NCBI GenBank assembly: GCA_019055375.1
Contig: JAHQIW010007145.1
Coordinates: 1 to 64,000 of the forward strand
Direction: 5' to 3'
Source of the DNA: Parelaphostrongylus tenuis
Taxonomy: Eukaryota > Nematoda > Chromadorea > Rhabditida > Metastrongylidae
DNA: 64,000 bases
The position numbers were made by a program, and so were the translations under genes. The notes under the pieces were generated by a model. The model was not told the origin of the DNA. It did not search any database and saw nothing but the letters and a program-made list of their open reading frames with translations. Each line of letters opens with the position of its first letter. Within the stretch, counting starts at the first letter, position 1. Positions 55,110-64,000 of this stretch are shown here, piece by piece.

Positions 55110-56189
55110 GTGGGTAATTCTAGTGAAATGTATGAACTGAGAAAAATAGAGCCTGTGTCTTACCAGTTTTTTCTATGTGTCGATTTTCACAACTGTTTGT
55201 AAACAAAGAAATCAAACTGCAGATGGCTGTTCACAGATGGCTTGGAAATGATTAGATCATTTTGAAAAAAAAAAACAGTGGTTCTATTGATGAATTGATG
55301 CGTATAGCTAGATCTTTGTAAATAGATTTTGGAATACTCGCTCTTAAACCTTTTAATACCCTGTAAAATCTATGTAAGGAAGTCTGATACCTCTATGGTC
55401 TCTATCATGAACCATACCAAGAAAAGCTATGAACTGGACGACGTAATTGTCAATTTTATTTTTATTTTTCCTTAGTGTAGATAGAACATTGTGGAACACC
55501 TTAGTGTTTTAATATGTCAAATATGTCTTACTATCGCTTTGTTTAGTATGTTTTTCTAAATCTGATCTTGTAGTTGAAATTCACTATGAGCTAATCTTAG
55601 GTAGTACAGCTATTTTGAATTCATTCTTAAAATTAGTAGACTCGCCTTTCTGAATTCTTATTCTCAAGATTTTTTTTTGTACTCTGGAGTAGGTGTTTAC
55701 GGTTATCAAAGCATTTTTCAAAAATTTTCTCGATTTATTGTTACTTCAACAGGACCCTGAATCGATATTCATAACATCCATTATCTAGTTTAACCTCGAG
55801 ATAGGATCCGGAGCGGAAAGTGTTTTGTATTGCTTTTGAAAAACCCCCTCTGAAGAGTCTTTTGCCTTGGTGAACCTATAATAAATTAGAATTGCCTTAC
55901 CGAGATTCACTTTACTGTCTGCACGGCACTCGTGAGCTCCTTCTCTAATACAATCACTCAAGACTTAATCAGCTTCAAAATCATGGCCGTAGGCAATCTA
56001 GCTTTTTTTTTCTCGCAGCCGTATAGAAATGCGACGATTGGGACGATAAGATGAGAGTGGTGACCTAATTTTATTCACCACTTGAAGCCTATCCACTCTT
56101 GCTCCAGCCGGTTCTCTCTTAACAGCTCATAAAAATAGAAGAGGTTTGTTGTGAGTGCTGAATACGAATCGCGTTTTATCTTATTTTAG

Positions 56190-56328
56190 GAGTCTATGAA
56201 CTTCGAATTTATGATGGCGCCACTCGTGGTACACGATTCACAATGGGTATAGAGTTACAGAGACGTTTTGAGACTATGAAAAACTGCTTCGGTCAATTGG
56301 AGACTGACATCGAATGGATCGAATATCA
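56190..56328 (+). CDS. Cadherin-like gene, exon 2 (N-terminal segment)
   Basis: Acceptor GCGTTTTATCTTATTTTAG. In phase with exon 1 it reads GVYELRIYDGATRGTRFTMG then IELQRRFETMKNCFGQLETD and IEWIEY, leaving two bases at a CA/GTACAT donor (weaker than consensus). I recognise no domain. The opening 'VYEL.I..GATRGT' could be a beta-rich N-terminal module. The next exon begins with exactly the one base needed to finish the split codon. Confidence 0.6.
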
Positions 56329-56799
56329 GTACATTTTTGGAACTTTCTAAATATTTTTCTGTAGGAACTATATGGAATCATTGAAACATTCTTCAAATTT
56401 TTCAAACACATAGTCTCTTCATCGAGTAATTGAATAACAAAGTGGTTAAAGATGTGTTTTTATTGAATTAGAGTCTCGCTGCATAGCCCTATTCGAGGTG
56501 AGCCCTTCCTCTCCAAGTCTGTGACTGTTCTTCGATGTAGTTAGTGTTACTGATGAGCAGCTTCTCGTTGGTGAAAAGATCTAAACTCCTGTCCCTCTTA
56601 TTCCAATTATGAATTATTCTTCAATCTCAGGCCCGGCAATCTTGAATATGTGACAAATTCCAGATCGGCCCGAAACGGTTTTTTATACGACCGCTGACCT
56701 GCCGGTTGTAAAACCGTTAAAGGATCTGACAGGAACGCTCCATCTGTAAGAGCTTTAAAAGTTATTTGAAAGTTTGAGTGACATAGCATAGTCATTCAG

Positions 56800-56947
56800 T
56801 CTCTGCACGGGTAATCGAATGCATTCGCTTGACTTTCGAATCCACATCACTCATCGGAACCATCATCCGCCGATGTTCACCAAGTCCGAATACCGATTTT
56901 ACGTGCCGATGACGCTATCTGTTGGAGCCAAAGTGGGAACTATGGAG
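56800..56947 (+). CDS. Cadherin-like gene, exon 3 (cadherin repeat start)
   Basis: Acceptor AGTCATTCAG. Reads LCTGNRMHSLDFRIHITHRN then HHPPMFTKSEYRFYVPMTLS and VGAKVGTME, ending in phase 0 at GAG/GTAACC. 'NHHPPMFTK..Y.F.V....SVGAKVGTMEV' is the start of a cadherin repeat (normally N-D-N-x-P-x-F, then Y...V.E....G..V). Here the usual Ca-binding NDN is replaced by NHH, so calcium binding at this site may be lost. Confidence 0.7.
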
Positions 56948-57416
56948 GTAACCACATTTTTTTTTACATAACCTATCACTACTTATATCTTTCTATCTTA
57001 ACTCTTTTTCCTTCCTTTTCTTTTTCCCATTCATCATCTTTTTTCGGACTCGTATGTGGGTTCGACTACAGCCTGAATAGTTTAGCATGAATCTTCTTAG
57101 TTTTATTTCACACGACCTCTCATCGAAATCCACTTTGTGGATTTTAGCTTTGATTCCATTTGACTCGTTTTTGTATTGGTTCTTCACGATGATCTTTGAG
57201 TTGCTTTGGCTGCTGCTCAAGAACTTTTGGTTTGTGAATGTTGTAGAATGCTGGTCGAGACAATTCTCTTTGTCCGTAGCCGAGCTAAGGCGTACGCTAT
57301 CGACTGTTTTTGGAGTCTTGGAAAAGGGGATGGATCCAGAGCTTTACCTATCACCTTGATTCTTGATACACCGCATCATTAATCACTGCGCCAGTTCACT
57401 CCATACAGCGCATACA

Positions 57417-58677
57417 CAGGGTGCGCAAAAAGTTGTGATAGTTTTTTTTCTCGGTTATTTGAGCAGTTAGAAAAAATACTGCATAAACCGTTTATTCGAC
57501 CAATAGTCATGACAATAAATAAAAAATCTTGAAATAAATTCTCGAAATTTCCTCTTTTAGCCTTTTACGAAGACGCTTGCGAAAATTTCCAACCTTGCTA
57601 GCACATTTATCCAATATGATTTCATCCAATAGCGTGTCAAAAGCCGTTCTAAGCGCGTCTATGTTAGTCTAGCGAGTAGCCAAGATTTGTTCTCCAATAC
57701 GGACCACACGAAGTAATCCATTGGGTTGAGATCCGGAGAATTTGACGGCCAAATTTCCTCTCGCCAAAGACCTGGAAACAGCTCTTGACAGATGGCAATC
57801 GTTGAGCTGGCCGAATACGCAAGAGCTCAGTCCTGCTTGAGCGTAAATTTATCAGTACCAAAGTGTTGAGTTCTTCCGGGCTCTACTATACACTGTAAAA
57901 CATGCTGCTGATAGCTGGCAGCGAAGATTTTGACTTCTCTGCTGATTGAAACCTACGGCGTCTTTCCAGTGGCGCAATTGTCGTCCTAGACCAACACAAA
58001 GGCGAAAAATGACCGCGGCCTGTTGTTTTTGCTACCGTGAACTTCTGCAGACCCTTCTTGGGAAGTTGAGAGGGGAACGTCGAATCTAGCGGTTGGGAGT
58101 GGTGCGACCTTAAATATCTTCTCAATAGTAAAAAGCATCTTCGACAAACGGACAACAGTCATCAAACGAACCATTCAACGAGCCTTTGAAAGCCGTTTTA
58201 CTATCATCTCTTTATCCAGGAAGTGAACACAAAAGGTCCTGTAACTGCACAGCATCAGCTTGTTTTTTGACAAAGTTTCGGACACTTCGGATTTCGCTGA
58301 ACTTAGCAACGCGTCTTATGAATGTTGTCCGGAGTAGGTGAGGTGGTTCGACGACCTTTTCAAGGTCGGTCAACAATACCTCGGTTTCTTTACTTTTATG
58401 CGTTTTAACGGATTTCTAGATATCTTCTAGTTTTAAATCAGTAGATCTTGACAACGTTGGACGTTTTCAATCCCGTCTGGTGGAACTTAACTATCGCAAT
58501 ACTTCCATTATTAAGATCCATAACTTCAGCATCCCTGAAAACACACAACTAAGTAAATCAGATTCTAGAGTAAAACTGAGTAAAGAATTCAATAAAATTA
58601 TCAGCATCATTGAAAAGCATTATATCAATGCTGAAATTGACAAAATGCAAAACTATCACAACTTTTTGCGCACCCTG
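57417..58677 (-). mobile_element. Full-length but dead Tc1/mariner element
   Basis: The left end CAGGGTGCGCAAAAAGTTGT and the right end (its inverse, TCACAACTTTTTGCGCACCC) are TIRs about 28 bp long, and a TA follows the right end. The minus strand reads a Tc1/mariner-superfamily transposase in broken frames: SAEVHGSKNNRPRSFFAFVL (about 58050), a QD.A.A block (about 57840) and WPSNSPDLNPMDYFVWSVLE (about 57740), the DDE/D 'SPDLNP.D...W..LE' signature. Multiple stops and frame changes make it inactive. The size (1261 bp) is that of an intact element. Confidence 0.85.
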
Positions 58678-58711
58678 TAACCTGTGTGTTAATTACTTCT
58701 GATTTATAAAT

Positions 58712-58768
58712 TTGATGTTTATTGCTCCAGTGCCAAAATTTATGGATGGGGCGACCTAATATATATAT

Positions 58769-58807
<39 letters not shown>
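58712..58807. repeat. Solo mariner TIR and (AT)n microsatellite
   Basis: GTTTATTGCTCCAGTGCCAA...GGCGACCTAA is the right end of the MITE family seen at 5140-5740, directly followed by about 48 bp of AT repeats with one TAATAT interruption. Confidence 0.75.
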
Positions 58808-58808
<1 letters not shown>

Positions 58809-58849
58809 CTTTGGCACTTATTGCTGCACCCTCACAGTGTTTTTTTTTA

Positions 58850-59060
58850 CTGTGCGAATCCCGGTACATCTAGCTTTCAGTCCGTTGTTTCGTCTTCTTC
58901 ACAAATGTCGTAGAATAATGATTGAGTTTGTCTTCTTGCACTCTCGAGAATAGCCCGGCTATGGCGTTCCATAGAGCGTTCGTTGGTGACTGCCGAAGAG
59001 TTGGCGGCGGGGTTCCGCCTCGTGAGCGCCACGACGAGCATCACAGCCTCTCGCCCATGG
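58850..59060 (+). repeat. Dispersed repeat family 3, copy 4
   Basis: GAATCCCGGTACATCTAGCT, then CTTGCACTCTCGAGAATAGC, CCGGCTATGGCGTTCCATAG, GACTGCCGAAGAGTTGG. It is the most GC-rich copy. Confidence 0.6.
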
Positions 59061-59822
59061 GGTTCCCTAATACGAGAAAGACTTTATTAGTTCCATAAAG
59101 GGAAGCATCGTGTGCCGTAATTAGTGGCCATCTAAGCAAATGAATATGAGGTGTATTTGAGTAGCTTTTCAATGTTGTTTACTGATAGTTTGCTATGCGA
59201 TTGTCAGTCATTGTTGTTGTGAAGAAAAGAATGACCATTAAAAAATATCAACATGTCTACCCTCAGCGGACTAGTCACATTCGCCAAAGCGCTTCTCACA
59301 ATCTACTATTAGTCCAATCTGCTCTGCTTCTGGCTGAGATCGAGTGGTCGTCTTTGCTGCAATCGTAAATGACTCGATAATAGCTCGGATAAGTGTTAAG
59401 CGTTTAGTTTCCAACAAACATTCAATTAAGGCGTTCACTAATTATGACCATGGTCCAATGTTCGCCGAGTAAACAACACTCTTTCGACGGAAAAGCTGTG
59501 CCAAGGTCTTAAACAGTTGTAGAAGAAAAAAAAAGTAGATCTAATCTTTTAGAGGAAGAGTAGTAGCTTCCGGCTGATCAAAATCTTTTCCTGCTCTAAA
59601 TTATCCACAGCGGAAGTAATTGTGGAATAGTCGATATAAGAGCTGAGAAGTAATTGAATTAAGCATCTTATATGGTTTATGAATAAATAAATTCCTCTCA
59701 AAGTTATGTGAAAACAGTTACATACCAATGTTGACTACAACAGTCGCTTTGATTCTGAAAAAGGTATCATACAGAGAGTTTCATGCATTGAAGATTCTAG
59801 CCACAAAATATCTTTCATTAAG

Positions 59823-59972
59823 GTTCATGACAACGATCCGGTTATCTACAACTCGGAGCGCAGCCTGAGATTCACTCAAGAGCAATCGCTACTTACAGTG
59901 CATGCCGACGGCTCGCTAATACTCAAAGAAGAGCTCTCCACACAAATCCCCTTCAAACCGATTCAAATGGAG
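59823..59972 (+). CDS. Cadherin-like gene, exon 4 (cadherin repeat core)
   Basis: Acceptor ATCTTTCATTAAG, 50 codons exactly, phase 0 at both ends: VHDNDPVIYNSERSLRFTQE then QSLLTVHADGSLILKEELST and QIPFKPIQME, donor GAG/GTGAGA. 'V.D.D......Y......F.....G.L.L...L' is the middle of a cadherin repeat: the D-x-D after strand B, then the strand carrying 'DGSLILKEEL' where most repeats have 'G.I.....LD.E'. The LDRE calcium motif is degenerate. Confidence 0.75.
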
Positions 59973-60430
59973 GTGAGATAGGAAATATCCATAGTATTTT
60001 GCCCTTATTTGAGTTAATCGACGTGTGACAGATGGTCGAAAATTTTACTTATTGACGAGGATACGTGTTTTTGAATGTTTGTCCCCCTATCTCTCCTATT
60101 TCTGAATCACCTCATAAACAAATTCGGCTCGATAACTATGGAAATGGACGTAGCAGTTTGATATATGTATATCACAGTTCACCTGTGAGCTATATATATA
60201 TATATGCACTTGTATACATATATCCTATGTTTACGTGTATTTGTCAAAACCTGTGTGTTAAAAGCAATTTGAAGGCGGGTTTGATAGCTGCAATTTTCGA
60301 CCCTTATCTTCGCCATCTAATCAGGAATCCTCCACCCTACAAAAATTTTGATTTGTTTGATCTGCTCGACAAGTCCTTGAATACCGTAGCCATGCAACTT
60401 TGCTTTACAACTCCACCTGGTTGTTTGCAG

Positions 60431-60506
60431 GTGCTTGCCATCGATTACGGTAGTCCGCAGCTGTTCAGCCTTGCTAATCTAACAATCGTTCCAGTAACTG
60501 TGTCAC
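60431..60506 (+). CDS. Cadherin-like gene, exon 5 (cadherin repeat end)
   Basis: Acceptor CCTGGTTGTTTGCAG, donor TCAC/GTAAGT. Reads VLAIDYGSPQLFSLANLTIV then PVTVS in phase with exon 4. 'VLAIDYGSPQL...A.LTI.V' is the classic C-terminal strand of a cadherin repeat (usually V.A.D.G.P.LS....V.I.V). One base is left over, which the next exon completes. The larger open frame upstream (from 60065) is intron read-through. Confidence 0.8.
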
Positions 60507-61256
60507 GTAAGTTAACCATATAAATTTTGATTTTGCTCGTTTGTCAAACGATGGAAAGCGATAATTATACATCAGGTGTAACATACATCATTTATGACGT
60601 TGATATAAGCAAATTTTTTCCTGAAAAAAATGTCTATGGTTTTCGGGGGGGGGGGGGGGGGGGAGGGGCGGATCCGTGCACGCCCAGAGTGGGTCCGTGG
60701 TAGTCAACCAGTTAGAAATTCTTACTTATTTTTTTGGATCGGAAAATGTTATGGATAAGAAGCGTTTCGTTGCAATTATTTTAGAGTGTACTCAAGATAA
60801 AGGAGATAGACATGAAGTCTTCATCATTGATCAGTTATCTATTGATGTACCATGTATCTGTCAACATTCAGCGTTGTAGAGTGATACACTGGGCTTCCTA
60901 GAGGCTACAATAGGCATACAAAGGCATTGTTTATCATCAACACAGATCTGGCTCCTATTTCCTGACCCCATCTGGTATTCAGGGGTTTGACTTGTCGAGG
61001 TTTCGAGGCTCCAAGAGCCGCACTGTGTGTACTGTGGTGTAACCTTAAGCACTGCGCTATAAGCGTCCAAGTATATGTACAAGACCAGGGTTAATTCTTT
61101 TATAGTAGTGCAAAGGTTATTGGAGAGTGATATTGAGCCAGATATAAAGTAATGGTACCTGCTGAGCAAGTCTGAGCGATTGTGAAGTACTTGAGCTTAA
61201 CGCTATAATCCGTGCAAGCCAACACTTTTCCTAGAAAAGGACAAAATTTATTGCAG
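60507..61256 (+). other. Intron with 19-G tract
   Basis: Contains an uninterrupted run of about 19 G at 60645-60663, then AGGGGCGGATCCG. No exon joins in phase within it. Confidence 0.6.
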
Positions 61257-61423
61257 AGGTGCAAGGGCTTCGAGTGAATGTTGCTACCGAAAACTATCAA
61301 ATTTTTGAATGGGAACCTCCGTCATACGGTCAACCATTGAAGTACCGCCTTACAATAGCGAGGGGTGAGGCTATGCACTATGAGGAAGAGTTGGACGGCG
61401 CAGCTAACGTCGCACTGACAAAG
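61257..61423 (+). CDS. Cadherin-like gene, exon 6 (FN3-like, first half)
   Basis: Acceptor AAAATTTATTGCAG, donor AAAG/GTACTC. Joined to exon 5 it reads QVQGLRVNVATENYQIFEWE then PPSYGQPLKYRLTIARGEAM and HYEEELDGAANVALTK. 'V....T.....EWEPPSYGQPLKYRLTI' is the B-C strand pattern of a fibronectin type III domain (W.PP......Y.L). The exon ends in phase 0, which the next exon matches. Confidence 0.7.
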
Positions 61424-61976
61424 GTACTCGAAGCTTCTCCTAACCTTTTTATTGCGTCAGATTTCCGTTTTATAGATGCCTAACAAACACGTGCTGCTTT
61501 TTCTACCATTGCTTTTATAGCTTGCAAAGGTTTATTGAATGACCATGGTACTTTGCAGCAAGCATAACCTACGCAGAATTTTATGATATCTTTTCGTGAT
61601 TCGACACAAATGAAGAAGTACTTTGCTTTTGACCGAAATCATAGGGGGTGTTTTGTAGAACAAGAGTGAATAAGCTCAGTTTACTTGTCACCATAATCAC
61701 TTCACTGTCCCTTTTTCCTAGCAATACTTAGACTCTATCTAGATTATGCGAATAACAATTATTTTTGTCACTATTTCCTATATAGTGTTTCAGAACTGAT
61801 GTTAGGTAAGAGTTGTTTTTGAAAACGCGACAGACTTCAAATTGTATTCTTCGCTGTTTACTCTCTATCGAATGCTGTACAGTTGACGGCAATTCGGATT
61901 GTAGATATTTTATGTTGAGTGCAAAACGGTAGATCTGAGAGACAAAGAGTTTGAATAGAAATAGTCAAAGATTCAG

Positions 61977-62080
61977 GTTGCAATTTCTCCCTCTGGCAAC
62001 TTCACGTTCAAAAGTTGCTGCAGTGGATGCGAATGGAGAGACGCCCAGCGAGTGGCAGCGCTTTGTAGTCTTCCAAAATG
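61977..62080 (+). CDS. Cadherin-like gene, exon 7 (FN3 second half, one-base break)
   Basis: Acceptor GTCAAAGATTCAG, phase 0: VAISPSGNFTFK, then the frame breaks at a four-A run (62010-62013). Discounting one A, it continues VAAVDANGETPSEWQRFVVF then QN. 'SPSGNFTFKVAAVDANGETPSEW' is the F-G strand region of an FN3 domain (LP...Y.V.V.A.D..G.S.W), so the two halves clearly belong together. The proposed end (AATG/GTTCCT) is a weak donor, but its phase fits exon 8. Confidence 0.6.
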
Positions 62081-62976
62081 GTTCCTTAAATTTTTTTCTT
62101 GAAATTTTCAAATAATCTGTAAGACGCCAAAACCTTGGAATGTCATTTCTGTCTATTGTGTGGAGTCAAATATGTTTACGGTCCACTTATCGACTCATCA
62201 ACGGCAGAATCTGTAGCTGACATCTTGCTAGTTTTCTCTGTCAGATTTTCAATTTGATGTTACGACAAGCATTAAATGGTCTATCGTAACGATTATCTAA
62301 GTCTCATTAATCCTACGACTGGTATGGGCGAGCAGTACTTTTTTCCAAGGGAGGAATAATTTTTTCACTGAAAAGGATTCTGGAATTGACAGATTCTCAA
62401 ACTTGTTTGCTTGAGAAAAAAATGCTTGGTAAAATGCTCGAGCTAATCCTTCAATCGCTACTATTCATTGAAGACCGTAGAATCTATTTTCAAGTGACTC
62501 GAAGCTGAAAAATGGTCTTCCTTTATTTGTGCCAATCATTAGCGGTGAGGAAACGGTTTAAGAAATTTATAATCATTGGCTAACGATCAGCACATAATAA
62601 ATGACTATTCAGTACAAAGTCATGAAAAAATGAGAACACGAATAATATAATTAGTGGGATAACACGAAAGCGGATTAGTTATATGCATTTACTCTTGCTA
62701 ATCCGACGTGCAGTCAACCGAAAGGGATTGTTGCGGTAGATGGGCAACTACAGCCTGAAAGTAGAAAAACCTTTCGCTGGGGGTTTAAAATGAGTGGAAA
62801 GGATGCTCAATCTAAACTGTAAGCGCAAGCCGCGATCAAACACATTTTAAGCTATTCGACAAAAACAAATCAATTTTTCTCTTTTTTATCCTTTTGAGTC
62901 GTTAAGTGATTTATGACATATTTCATTGCAAATCAATTTCCATGTGAAGATATATAAAAAATTCAAGTGGATTGAG

Positions 62977-63153
62977 GTATTACGTGTGATGGAGAATGCG
63001 GTTCTGGTGGCATTCCACTTTGCTACTATGGTGCATTCAACCGTCTCGAACAATTTGTCGACACACGTGGTGCTCATTGCCATGCTTTCCACGGCTTTGT
63101 TGGTGTTGGATGTGAAAAGACGGGTGCGTTCGATTTTGAAGCGCAATTCTCCC
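62977..63153 (+). CDS. Cadherin-like gene, exon 8 (EGF/DSL-like Cys domain)
   Basis: Reads ITCDGECGSGGIPLCYYGAF then NRLEQFVDTRGAHCHAFHGF, VGVGCEKTGAFDFEAQFS, ending at TCCC/GTAAAC with one base over. The spacing C-x3-C-x7-C ... C-x4-GF-x-G-x2-C resembles an EGF-like or DSL-type repeat, with 'CYYG' as in DSL domains. The acceptor (GTGGATTGAG) is poor. I accept the exon because the cysteine pattern is strong, the other frames lack it, and the phases on both sides fit. Confidence 0.5.
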
Positions 63154-63344
63154 GTAAACCGAAACACAACTGATTACCTCTACCATAGAATGCTCTCATA
63201 TATTCTCACAACTTTTCGATCCTGATCATGTTGATCGAGTTAGAATATGTATATGTGGATTTAAGTGCGTATAGGATATATCAAGTCATTCAGCTGTTAA
63301 AACTTCGTGGTTAAGCTCAAATTCTACTATTGTGAGATTTTCAG

Positions 63345-63445
63345 AAATGTACAATGTGCTTTTGGAAAGCTTCGCAGACCTGGGTTTCAGCTATAAACTT
63401 TCTAATCCGAATCTCACAAGAAATGGTCTCAAATACATTCTTTAG
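63345..63445 (+). CDS. Cadherin-like gene, exon 9 (possible end)
   Basis: Acceptor TTGTGAGATTTTCAG. In phase with exon 8 it reads QMYNVLLESFADLGFSYKLS then NPNLTRNGLKYIL and TAG at 63443. No transmembrane helix has appeared by this point, so either the protein is secreted (about 370 residues) or the real gene continues past an alternative donor. Confidence 0.4.
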
Positions 63446-64000
63446 GACATATTTTGTTGGAAAATACGGTGTCCTTGGAGTTACGTTAACTTTGATTTAT
63501 GTTTCATTCCCAGTAAATTTTGCCATCATGCGCAATCCGTCATAATGTCATGTGTGGACACCGCTCGTCGCCTTGTTTTGCTTAATCCCGTTGTATTTCC
63601 CTCTATTGTATTGATGGTTTGCGCAATTCAATACGGCTTTCATCTGCTGGCCATAACCGTTTCATCCGTCTGAGATGACCGCGATTGGCCCAATCGTATC
63701 GCAAACTGCGCTAATTTCCGTCTCGCCTGACTGACCGGCTAGCTCTTCAGAGCTCTTAGGCGGCGTCCTTAACGCTCCCGGAAACAACACCTCAAGCTGC
63801 ACTTAATTGCACCAAGCGCCCACAAATAACACCCATTACGCCATTTAGAGTGCCATATAGCCATACGGGATCCAATGAAATCGGACTAAAACGTGTAATT
63901 ATTTTGCAAGATAGTGTTCAAGAAAATCTTTTCGATAAAAGTACGTTCGAGATTGCACATGATAAGCAGGGTAGCATATGTTTTAAAAAAAACAGCTTCT
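63446..64000. other. No gene seen; window edge
   Basis: A GC-richer block (63560-63790) contains a CTCTTCAGAGCTCTTAGGCG segment but no exon with two splice signals. Confidence 0.3.

Larger units (their letters stand above)
56948..59822 (+). other. 2.9-kb intron filled with mobile DNA
   Basis: Between exons 3 and 4 lie a complete Tc1/mariner relic (57417-58677), a solo mariner TIR plus AT microsatellite (58712-58807) and a family 3 repeat (58850-59060). No extra in-phase exon was seen. Confidence 0.55.

Noticed and set aside
56545..56580. Second hammerhead candidate (CTGATGAGCAGC...GGTGAAAAG)
   Set aside because: Bases between the core blocks do not form stem II and stems I and III cannot be drawn.
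58722..58913. 63-codon frame over the AT microsatellite
   Set aside because: Repeated Tyr-Ile codons come from (AT)n.
60065..60523. 152-codon frame as a single exon
   Set aside because: Only its last 76 bases (60431-60506) join the cadherin exons in phase; the rest is intron read-through including AT repeats.

Overview
This is a eukaryotic, AT-rich window with small, widely spaced exons, short introns bounded by GT...AG, T-rich '..TTTCAG' acceptors, and a heavy load of degenerate transposons. The RTE-type retrotransposon relics, mariner/Tc1 relics, long-arm inverted-repeat elements and tRNA-derived SINEs are what I would expect of a parasitic nematode, most likely a clade V strongylid (hookworm-like). 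That placement is inference from repeat style and splice signals; there is no rRNA or mitochondrial marker here.

Layout. 0.4-7.2 kb is mostly mobile DNA: a foldback element (434-844), a decayed RTE element on the minus strand (about 1490-3930), several inverted-repeat MITEs and an inverted SINE pair. 7.5-8.0 kb has two minus-strand candidate exons. 8.6-11.8 kb is largely non-coding with two more palindromic elements. 12.3-13.1 kb holds candidate minus-strand exons; 13.6-14.1 kb holds the 3' end of a plus-strand gene whose phases agree once one base is discounted. 15.4-16.3 kb is a secreted, Thr-rich, 19-residue-repeat mucin-like gene with a probable GPI-anchor tail. 18.0-19.5 kb has candidate exons on both strands and, inside what looks like an intron, a hammerhead ribozyme motif (18888-18935) in a unit bounded by 47-bp direct repeats. 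20-31 kb is repeat-rich with scattered candidate exons. 32.4-36.2 kb contains plus-strand exons interrupted by a 777-bp inverted-repeat element. 38.8-39.1 kb is the end of a minus-strand gene. 41.7 kb, 50.6-50.9 kb and 52.6 kb have further exons.

The best-supported gene is at 55.06-63.45 kb (plus strand): nine exons, with phases that agree at every junction, give a signal peptide, a novel N-terminal segment, a cadherin repeat, an FN3-like domain and a Cys-rich EGF/DSL-like segment. Its large intron has taken in a complete but dead Tc1/mariner element (57417-58677) and other repeats.

A recurring oddity is that otherwise convincing exons in four genes are broken by a single base in a short A or T run (13774, 36097, 41810, 62010). 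Either this assembly carries homopolymer errors or several genes are decaying. Most exon calls rest on open frames, splice sites and phase only; family names are given only where motifs are visible.
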